A stretch of DNA of 64,000 nt from Symsagittifera roscoffensis (lineage: Eukaryota > Xenacoelomorpha > Acoela > Convolutidae): positions 43,713,430 through 43,777,429 of the forward strand of contig NC_087065.1 of the NCBI RefSeq assembly GCF_963678635.1, in the 5' to 3' direction. Position 1 is the first letter of the stretch, and each line of letters begins with the position of its first letter. The position numbers and the translations under genes were made by a program. The notes under the pieces are model-generated. The model worked only from the letters and a program-made list of their open reading frames with translations, searched no databases and was not told where the DNA came from. Below, piece after piece: positions 25,901 through 37,900 of the stretch.

Positions 25901-28900
25901 CTACCAAAGCAGATTCAACCATTCTAGGAAACAAAACACTCCTCCGATACTTTCGCAAATTTAACAACACAACAATTAACGAAAATACAGACCTTTTAGA
26001 GTATAACCTGAATGAATCTACAGTTCCATGTCTCCCTTTAAGTATGATTCTTATAGCTTTTAATATTTCACATACACAAAATATTAAAGGACACTCTGGA
26101 TCAGAGAAAACATATTCAAATTTTATACAAAACTTTTATTTCCCAAATGCACCAATTTGGATAAAAGTACTATGCAATGACTGTATAGTATGTCAACTAA
26201 ATAAACCTTACCCAAATCAAAAACAAATAGCACAAAAACAAGATTTTAAAGGACAAAGTTTGTACTTTAATCATCGTATCTCATTTGATACTAAAGGACC
26301 AATTTCACCCTCATCAGAAGGAAACTCCTACATTATGGTAATTGTTGACGCATTTACACATTATGTAGCACTTAACCCAGTACCACATTGTAACGCTTAT
26401 TACGCTTACACAACACTCTATGAACACTGGATAGCAAAATTCGGACTACCAGAAATTTTAGTTACAGACAACGGTACAGAATTCATAAATAATGAAATTA
26501 TCACACTATGTCATTTATATAACATTAAACACAAACCACGTACATCTCATGCACCTTGGACAAACGGCTTAGTCGAAGGTATGAACCGTTCATTACAAGA
26601 ATATCTTAGATGTATCATCAACGGAAATGATACAAAATATACCGAATGGTCAGCAGATGTAAAATTATTTCCCTTAGCGTATAATTCACAAATTACGACA
26701 ACTTTAGGAATGTCACCATACGAAATGGTTTTTAACCAAAAGCCACGCAAACCAATAATGTTTACAGCGAATTCTCATAAAAACGCACAAGGTTATTGTC
26801 AACCAAATAAAGACTCAATTTGTTATAACCTACCTTTACATACACACGATGAAGATCATTTTCATCACCCACAAATTCTTAAACTAGCCTCCGGTACACA
26901 CACCGAATGGATTATAAATAGAGATAAAAAACACAATGAAATTTATCAAAAAATAACAAAAAAGTTATTACAAAGACAAAACATTAATGAACAAATCAAT
27001 TCACGTTTTACACCAGCCTCCGAATTAAAAATTGGAACATTTGTTTTAATACCTAATTTTAATACACAAAAAGGAATTTCTAAAAAATTACAACCCCTTC
27101 GAAAAGGACCATACCAAATAATTGCAAAACCCACTGATGTCACATATAAAATTACCGACTCAAACAAAAAAGAAATAGTTCAACATCGAAACAACCTATT
27201 ACCTTATTACCCAAAAGAATACGCACTCCGCGAATTAACTCAATTATATTCTTTCACAGGATTAAAAATCATTCAAAATGAACCACATCTGAAAAACACA
27301 GAACAAAATGATAACCCCACCGAAAATCAAAACACAAAACCAATCGCCACCAAAATCAATACACAAAACCATAAAGAATCACCAAAACAAAGAAAAAATA
27401 GAAAAATGACCGAACAAATAATACCCCAAGAACAAATCGACAAATCAGAAAATAGAAAAACAACAAGACTCCGAAATCAACCACGTAAAAACTATAAAAT
27501 ATTCATCCCCCAATCTAAAATTTTAAAGAAAGTGGAATTTCAAAAGTAATTTCAACATTATACTTCACTATCTTGAAACCTTCGAAACATTTTTCATTTA
27601 CATTTTTCAAAATAACATGCTGACAAGTACGTAATAATTCTAGTTCAAAATAGACCAATAGGATTCATCCAATCCGTCACTTTCTCTAACTCAAACTAAG
27701 ACCAATTAGACGAATCATATAGAACTCCAGGCACATCTATAACTATAACTTTACGACCTCCAGGTCAAAAATAAGCAAACCACTCCAACTTGACAACTAA
27801 AATAAATATCACCATAATACCGTACCCCTCCCTTATCTAATAACCCAAAGATCAACAATATTTCCCCAACTCAGACCACGAATACCCCCAAAGCAAATTT
27901 GTTAACTTAGCCTAAAGTAACAAAATGAACATTTTAATTAGCCTAAAGTATAAAAATCTCACCATACCCCGGATCATTTGACAAACAAAAATAAAGAAAA
28001 AGACGACCTCCCAGTCACCATGAAAATTGCCCCCAACAATTTTTTACAAAACTCAACCCACTTGTCAAAAAACTAATAAATAATCCGACCACACTAGAAA
28101 ATCGCCTCAAACAGCAAAAAATATTCGACCAAGAGATCATTTCTTAAATGCTCTTCTCTCAATCAGTTACTCAAATACTCATAAATCTTAAACATTTTTT
28201 TACAATACTTGAAACCTTTATAATATTTCTTTTTGATATACTTGAATCTTTTCTAATAATCCTAATCATTTTTTGTAACATTTTTTTAATTTTCTACACT
28301 ATACTCGAACTATTCCTCCAACTTTCCAAAACCCTTGATTACATCCACAGGTACGAGTCATATAACTTGTCTAAATGATACGAACAATTTTCAGTAGAAC
28401 CGATATTTTTTTATTGTTTGTAATTTTCATAACATTTTTATCATCCCTCATTTTGACAATATGTAAATGTATAAAGAAAGCAATCTTCACATTTGCCCTA
28501 GCAACAATCCTTCTAATTCTTTTTTTGGAAGAATACTATAATAAACATAAACCTTCCCACTAAAGTAACAATTCAAAAATCCATCAAAAATTGCTACCCA
28601 ACAGTCACAGAATCAGTCTTCACCGACATCATCCCAAGATAACCAAACACCACCTTCAACTACTCAAAATCCTCAAACATCTACACGAATTTCTTTTCAA
28701 GACAATCCATACACTTTTGAAGAACGACATGCTCGTTTATCAGAACCACTAGAACCAGTTCAACGACAAGCACCTTTAAGCGAACCAACATATAACCTAT
28801 ACCCAACACTACCACAAGAACTAAGTAGAATAAGAAATCCTAGTCAAAACCAAAATACAGTCGAAATAAATAGACAAATTATACATCCTCGACGAAACAG

Positions 28901-31900
28901 AAATTTTCAAACTCCACGAGTTCATTTTGATATACCTCAATCCCCATCACAAAACACTCCAGAAAACCCCATTGGTATATTACCAGAAACCCCTACGCTT
29001 CTTTCACAACGTAGCACCTCAAGCCTACCATCAGATTACTTAGGTTCAACACCAACATCTGAGCAAATACGTGAAAATCCTTTCAACCCCACAAACCAAA
29101 CATCACGATTTCCATATTGGACTACACATTCATTTACACAAGGTGAACCAAATTTAGTCAATGACCCCATAGATATTTCTACGGATACAACAACATCCTC
29201 ATCACTACCAGAAACATTATCACTACCATCAACACCATCAATAAGCCAGATTTCACCACCACCTTTTAACTTAAATTTTCCAAATAATCTCGACGCCAGA
29301 TATCGAGAACAATCAACAACAAATATTCCTTTAAGACTAGATTGGAATACATTTACAGCACCTCCACCATTATTTGGACAACATCAGGAAAGTAACCGCC
29401 TTCATAACTGGGCACTTAATAGATTACAATATCGCCAAGATATTCACAACGATATCCGTGATCACAATATTCAAATACTCCAACAAAACAGTTTACAATT
29501 AAAGTTTGAAATCACAGTTAAGTTAAACAATATTACCCAACATCCCTACCCATTAAATCCACCTAACATAACAGCTCAATCACTACCACCACCGTTTATA
29601 ACTACTGAAGTAATATACAAATACGACAGATATACCAAAAACACAATTGGCTACATTACATTTTATAATCCATACTCAGGATTATCATACACATGTATAT
29701 TCTAAAATTATTAATTTTTCTCCAACTCCTTTTTCTAGTAATCTCAAATCAAAACATTAACCCTTCCCCTCGTACAGGACCACAAGATTTATTAGTAACA
29801 CATTACGATTGTGAAGAAAATGAACAAAAAACACTACATAAATATGCAATAAATCAAGTATCACAATGTGAAACAGAACCACAAGCTATAGAAACCACAG
29901 ATGTAATAGCAACACTCTATTCAAAAGCCCGAGCAACAACAGTTACAGGTTATAAATTCACAGCAACATTTTCCGAAAAGAAAGTACATTGTTCACAAGT
30001 CTCGAACGGAAACAAAAACCGACTTGACCATGAATCATTCTATCAGAGTAATATAGAACGTCTTTTACATCTCAATCCCGACGATTGTAAAAATGAATTA
30101 CTTAGACTAAACATCACACAAAATAAAAACTCCGAAAGAAAGTTAGTTAACTTTCAAGATTTTCCAGACTCTGTACATCAATCACAACTTGAAAGACACC
30201 AAGGACATATAAAACTAGACGAAAAATACCCGTATAACGGCGCACACGGACGATTAACCTATGACCTACACGATAAACATTGGATACCACACATTGGTAT
30301 AAATGACCCATCAAACTGCAAAGCAGACACAAAAAATAAAGGATACCAAGAAATAATGTTTTTTGATTGGAAAATACAACTCGAAAAAATACAACTAACA
30401 CGAGATTTATCAGATAATACAATGATCTATCAAGGAATCCGATTACCTTGTAAAAATGATCAAGGTTATTGCGACCCTACAACGAGAACACAAGCAACAA
30501 TTGTTTGGTTCCCCGAAGATACATGTACAACATTTCAAGTAGCAAAAATACACGCTCGTATGATAAAATTTCACGAAAAATATTTTATACAATCAATTCC
30601 ATATGAACAAATCCATCCATCACGAAAACTAAGTTCTAATTTTAGAAACATAGACAATATAGAAAACAAATTGACACGTTTCCAAATATATCAAGAAACA
30701 GAACTTGCATGTAAATACAGGAATCCACTTCACAGAACACAATATTCTGAAATATTAGTTGAATACGAAAAAGGATTCGACATGACCACTGGAAAAGTAA
30801 AAATCGACCCATATGCCACAGGTCATCCTCTAAACGAAGGAACATCCTATATACCAGTTAATTTTGAAAAAAGCAACGGACAACCTGGTGGACATCTAAA
30901 ACCCCATGACACCAGAAGCACACGCTTACAAGAATTATCACTAATGAATACTACATATTTCGGTAATATCCACTATGATATTCATTTAGATATGAAACTA
31001 GATTATACAATTAGCCGAATTTTTCAAGAAATGTCACTCTCCGAATTAGAAACACTACACCACCTATGCGAATTAGAACGAACACAAATATTACAATCAC
31101 TTGCACTAGCAGTATTAAAAATACCCTATGCAGGATACTTATTATCTGGAAATAGATCAAATTTTTTAGACTATGAAGGAAACATCTTATGGTTTTATAC
31201 TTGTACTAAAAAAGTATCACCACTATACGTTTTTGAAGATAAACGATGTTATAAAAGAATCCCTATCTTTTATAAGAATAAAGTACATTTCGTGGATACA
31301 CTTTCACGAAGAACCTATTTCTGGGATACCGCAGTCCCATGTGGATCAGAAAACAGCCACAATGTAGTACAACTAAACCCTGATGAAAATAAATATTATC
31401 TTCTCACTCCATATCCCACATTAATGCAATCACTCAAAAAATTTTCACCAGAAAGCATTCGCGCTATTGCTCGAAACCCAAATATAGACTTACAATCAAT
31501 AGGAATCTATTCAAAATCAGATATTCAACATCACATTAGAACACAACAATTCCAAGAATTATTAACACAAATGGACACTATACAAAGACAATCAATAGAC
31601 CAAAATTTACGCAAACTTGCAGAAACCGCAGGATTTGCCGATATCTACACGCAAGACTATAGCGGATATTTTAAAGACATTAAAGATTATATATATCTAA
31701 ACGGTGAAAAATACCGTCCCCAAGATATATCACCAATTAACATTTTTAGCTTTGTTACACTCAAAAATGAGATCCTCGATTTTCTAGGATGGCCCTACTA
31801 CATCTTAGAAAAATTGACTATTTTATACGCAATGTTTAACTTTATTGGATTTCTTTTCTCACTTTTAAAAGGAATCTACAACACATGTGCTATACACACA

Positions 31901-34900
31901 CAGGTCAATCGACAAGCAAGTGTAGCACGCATACTCTTTGCAGGATTTTTTGGAATCTTTTCTACATCTATAAACAAAATTCTTTTAGACGCACAAATAA
32001 AGGAATATAACACAAAAATAGCAACACGACAAAATACATACGACGAAGAACATAACAATGTAGACATAACGCCAACGGCACCACAATTACCACCCCTACC
32101 AAATAACCATCCACTATCCCTAGTCCCACGAAATTTTCGAAACTTAGCCATCACACATAATCCAAATTTTCGACTCACCACATCACAAAGTCCCATTCAA
32201 CATATAATGACACACCAGTCACAAGATGATAATACTTATGAACAAATTATTGAACAACCCCATACCACCGCTTTTCAGTCTCAAAATAATCATTTTTTTA
32301 GCCCACGATGAGCCGCCAACTTGGATCACTACACCGATCAAATTCCCACCCAACCAATCTTACCTCCCCAATCCCAATAATACCACTTTTTGCTTTTCCG
32401 CCACCCGATTTTCCATCTAGTAATGTAACATCAGGCATGAATTCCGATACTAATTCACACATCTCAGTTTTATATTCCATCTCACAACTCAATAACCCGA
32501 ATAATGAAACCCCCGATGAATTTGCCGACTCAGAACCATCCCCATCCAATAATTTTCATAACTCTTCTAATTTTTCTCAACCCCCTTTTCAACCCATATT
32601 ATCCAATAACCCTGACCCAATCACCCCCACACCCTCTTAAGCTTCCCAAGTTACCCCAACCTACTCCTCATACCATTCTGACCAATCATCTCATTCTCCA
32701 GACACCCCCCGAATCTCCCCAGAGCTAGATAATTTTATTACCCTTCAACAACAACCCTACCACCTTAATACCCCAACCATAAACCAAATCTCCTCCACAA
32801 TAAATTCATCCAACCCCCCTACCCCTACACCCTCTTCAAATTATACTGAATCATTAGCACCATCATCCACATCAACTGAATCTTCACTCAACACTAATAG
32901 AGCTTACCGCACTTTTAAAAGAAAGTTCCCCAACCATCCTTTCCCAGCAAAACCAGGAACAGCCCGTGAATACATCAACCACCCCAAGCATACTAACACA
33001 AAAGAATTTTTAGCCATCACCTTACCCTCATTCCCACAATACACCTTAAACACCCCCCACGACACTAACGAAACACGCAACTTTGTAGATGAATACGTTT
33101 TAATGCCCACTCTCTCTTGGACCTCATATTATCATTTTACTAATCCTCTTTGCTTACCTTTATCTAACACTCACATCGATATAGAGCGAAATACGGACAT
33201 GCTATATCGACTCACTACACCACTAACCGCTAGACAATTTACTTACGTTGGATATAAAAAATCACTAAAAACACACACTGCACCTAGAGCTAACGAATAT
33301 ACACTCGAATACTATGATCACAACATCATCAGAGCTAACCAAGATCAATTCTTAGACGACGATCGCTTCGCTAATCCACAAATTACCGAGAAATTTTTCA
33401 TCAAGACACCATATATATTCACACTAAACATCTTCGACCGAAAGTTTGATCACATTATTTCAGAAGCACTAACAGACACACAAGCATACGAAAGTTTCAA
33501 AGAACGCTTCCAAATATTTTCACTAACCTTTCATTTCCTTGCACCACACGAAAGAGATTTACACTGCTCACACGATATTATGTTGCGCACTAAACAAACC
33601 CACACATATAGTTATTATCGCTTCATCCAAAATCACTTTGACCTACACACACCCTCTAGACAACCACACCATCGTTTTCAATTCATTAATTCCAAATACA
33701 CTTCACCATTTTTCCTAAATTTCACATATTGTATTAAAGACACTAACCTCCATGGTATTCTTCGTAATTATGACCCCATAACCCAAATGTACATCTTCTG
33801 TCCCATCACCAAGACCTTCAACGCCGAAGAATCCCGACCCTTCCTTATCCCACACGAGTTTGTACAACCTATAGAAATCCCAATTTTAGAATTCATCCAC
33901 AACACTAAATTCAATCACAAATTATATAATCTAATCCAAAACACACCTTATGAGTTTGCAGTTGGCACTGAAGAACTAACCACTATTAAGGCACTTCAAT
34001 TGCTTTGGCCACTGCTTCAGACTAAAAATATCATCCGCATCTTAGCTAAACTACTAACAACTTCAGAACTAATTCACGACATCTTCCCCCACGGTTTTTT
34101 CCCCGACGACTAACAGGTAAGTATGAATTAAATGAATATAACTAACTAATTGAAATATTAAAAAACTCACCATACTTTATCCATGTTTTCCTTAGATTTT
34201 TAGCCTTCATCCGACGATCACCTACAAAAACCACAAAAAACAAATAAAGATCGCAAATTTCATCAAACAGACTTCAACAATTCTATTAATCTCTTACACT
34301 TATAAATTTATAAATTTAATACCAATGCAGTAAATTCATTTCTAAAATTTTCCCCACAAGCAGTAAATTTAATTATGATGAAAATTTGTAACTTAAAATT
34401 CCCCCATAACTAGCAGTAAATTTCCAAATTCTATGCAGTAAATTAATAAAATGCAATTGCAGTACTAACCTTTTGATATTTTCATTCATTCGCACAGAAA
34501 TTCTATCCACACTCGCACAGCTCGCCCACGAAGAATTGTTTAAAATAATGAATTTCAGTTTCAAGTTTTCACACTCAACAACTCTAACATATAATAACAT
34601 GTTTCAAACTTTCCTTTAACCCGGTTGGAAAGGAATCATATACTAAACAAAACTAACCAACGCAGCTTACTAAATACCACAAATCATAGAATAACAGCAT
34701 GACTAAGAAAAGGAAACCAACGGTACCCAAACCGGATTAACCCAGTTTAAAACTGGATAATTTATTCTTTTGAAGACTATTATAAAGTCTAAGAAAGAAA
34801 TAATAAAACACAAAAAAGTCGAAAGACAAACCCATACCACGAACAATTTGCTTTTTGGAAAAAGGACATAACCAACAAGACATAAGAAAAACCACAACAA

Positions 34901-37900
34901 ACCCAACATAAAACGTTGTCACATAACAGGACCCCTCACAAAAACCGCATGAAATCATACTCCCACTCCTGGCCTAACCCACCAGGAAGGACGTCCTGAG
35001 CATGCTCTATAGCCGGCCTAACCCACCGCGCTACATCCACGCTTTGTGACCACACCACTATTTTTAATAAGAGCTACTCAAGTGTGAGTAACTCTTCAAA
35101 ATAACCGAACTAAAACAAAAAGCTTTTGTGAAAACAACTAACTAAAATCATAATTAAAAAATATTAAACTAATAAATGTTTTATAAAATGTAAATTACAT
35201 TATGCAATACATAGATCAGAATACAACACCAAGGACGAACATCTAAAGACAAAACGACCCCACTACACTCGAGAGAGAATGACCAACCACAATCGATATG
35301 CCACTCACAATCACAACTCAAAGGATTTAGAGTACGACTTGACTTCGCAGAAAAGGACTTCATTGAACTAGACCAATGACCACCTCGATGTTCAAGTATA
35401 CGTACAGATCCGAGTAACCAGGCATCCCCTCCACGCACAATCTCCACGCCATTCCCAAACTAGACCAGACACAAAAGAAGTTCTCCACGCAGAACAGAAA
35501 AACCTGACATAGCCAACCATTCTGAAATCAGATTTGAGTTTGTTGCGAAGACTTAGTCGTTGTCACTAGAAGACACAACGTCTTATGTCTCTAACTCCAG
35601 CTTCCTGGAACTTCTTTAACAAAAAGGAAACAGAAGAAATAAGATGTTCGCCAAACACCAACTTCCATCATCCATCCTTCGAATTGCAGAAGAACTATTC
35701 TAAAAAACTCTGTAAAACCCGGATGGGTGGAACCTGATCTAAACTACATTTTATGATTGGATAATTTAGATATTTTACCAATGTAAAGTATTTAATATTA
35801 ACCAATCATGATCCATCTAACTAACAACCCACTTATTTGTAAGTGCTGAGGTTACTTGTAATTTCAGCACCAGAGAGATTTGAATTTAACTTAGAAATTA
35901 GTTGGACTCTCCCGAGCACTTCAGCAACCGCAATAAACCAGTATACCCTAGATCTATTGAGCCTAGCAGAGACTAGTTAAACAACCTGAGACTAGATAGT
36001 ATAAGAGTAAGATTAGGATCGGTATTAGACTAAGAAGTTGCACGAATCTATCCGGCCGAAAATAAGATAGCGTGACGAGCAGACGGTGTACCCTATCCGA
36101 AATTACTCTATGAGTTAACCAACTCGGTCCTAACTCAAATCGTAATACCAAATTGTTGAACTTCTGTTTTGTACACGTGGTGTTCAACTTCTGGTCCCCT
36201 TGTCGTTCTCTTCAACTTTTCTTACTCTTTTTTCTTTTAAGGGTTCTGTTTTTTTTCTATTCTAATTACTTCTACAGTTCTTCTACCGATTCCGTCGTTT
36301 TTGGCAATTCCATTCTTGGCAATGGTTTTAGTATCACTGGTTATGGTGGCCCAAGTATGATATGGGGACCCACAATTATTTTTACTGTCGCTGCCGTCAT
36401 AAACGGATCTATCCATCTTTTAAACAGCAATAGTGGATCTACTCAAGCCGTTGACCACTATAGCGGTATTCATAGATCACTCCTGCTTTGTTGACTTGCA
36501 AATCATGCTGGCTGCACCATGTGATATTTTATGATCAGAAATAATTATTTGTTGATCGTAATGTTGAGTTCACATTTTTACGACATCTGTTTTATGACGC
36601 GCATGCAACTGACTCTAGATTCTAAATCAAAATCGCCGCATCTTGAGTTTAAGATACAGTCGTTACCCAATCGTTCTTTCTTACCTTGACCCTTGACCGC
36701 CCCTCTGTCATATAATAACAATTTTTTTCTCTGGTTAGTGCCATAGCACTACCAAAACTATTTATGAAATGACAAGTCATTGGTAACAGTATATTTTTGT
36801 GTTCACGTTCTGAAATTCACAACTTTTACTGTTCCAACCATGAATAATGATGGCAATGAAGTATTAAAAAGATATATAACTTAACTTTTTGAGAAATTGA
36901 GCATGTTGGTACATCACAGCATTCCACTAACTTGAACACTAATCTAATTGATTAGAGAAGGAAAGGATGGGCTTCTTAATTAGATACTAACCATTTGAAA
37001 TTGAAATCTATTTCAGAAGTTTTGAAAACCATAATAACTATAGTTAAATAAAGTGTGCCTGGAGAAAAACCACTCAAGTCAAAACATTCCGTCCTTTTCT
37101 GCGAAAGTCAGAATTATCTTATATGAACTTTTCTAACGCATTATTTACATAAACAAACTGAAATCAAAAAATTAACCAGGAAAATATTTTTTACCAAACG
37201 GTAAAAAAAACTAAAAATTTTCTTTTACTTTCATCGCGTTTTTTTTCGGAGAAATAATTTACAGCAACGACCCGAAAGTTCCTACCCGCCCCAAATTTTC
37301 TTGAGTACAAGTCGATTATAATGGGTTTTTGTTGACTAAAATGGTGTCTATATAATCGATTATAATCGATATATGTAATATCCCCCTCCCTACGTCCCCC
37401 TTAAGTCCACTCCCCTACGTCCACCACTTCCCCCCTAAGCTCACTCCCTCACGTCCCCCACGTCCCACCTCACGTCCCCAACGTCCCACCTCACGTCCCC
37501 CCACCTCGTTTTTCCCTTCTCCCCCTCCTTCCCCGCAATTAAACCCTAACCATCCCCTCCCCACTGTGGTGCGGTGTTGTTTGTTTGCCTGAAAAACCTT
37601 TACGTGATAATTTAAGGCGCACCGCAAGATGGTTCTTCCTTATCACTTTACCTTTGTCCGTAATATACGTAGCCCCAGTAACTCTAACATTTTTACCTTT
37701 GAAAGGTTTGAATAGTTCCCGACCAGACTTCCTATTAAGAAATTTCCGAAATATTTCGACTTTACTCAGATCATTCAAAACTAAATAGTCGAAATTACGT
37801 TTTGGCTGAGACGGGCGAATTTGCTCAGCCGGCATCTGGTTCCGGAAACGAAGAGTGCCCGCGGAAAGATTTGACCGCAAAGTGGCAGCAAGCACTTGGT

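Larger units (their letters stand above)
17217..36141 (+). mobile_element. full-length 18.9-kb env-bearing Ty3/gypsy LTR element (17221-36137) with AATC target duplication
   Basis: Two 410-bp LTRs (17221-17630, 35728-36137) start TG and end CA and look identical base for base. AATC at 17217-17220 and 36138-36141 is the target duplication. In order it holds a PBS-like site, a leader, a basic ORF, gag-pol, two hydrophobic mini-ORFs, an ATG-less frame, env, and a last frame broken by one TAA. Pol order PR-RT-RH-IN places it in Ty3/gypsy (Metaviridae). Identical LTRs imply a very recent insertion, and gag-pol and env are intact. At 18.9 kb it is about two to three times the usual size for the group. 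It sits inside the gag region of an older relic, within a TH intron and opposite to TH transcription. Confidence 0.95.

Noticed and set aside
28375-28600. Frameshift from the 62-aa mini-ORF into the ATG-less frame
   Set aside because: The mini-ORF stops at 28563 and the target frame has TAA at 28566-28568, so the two frames do not overlap.
35181-35447. 88-codon (-) frame in the element's 3' UTR
   Set aside because: Opposite strand to all element genes, with no recognisable motif; a chance frame in A-rich sequence.
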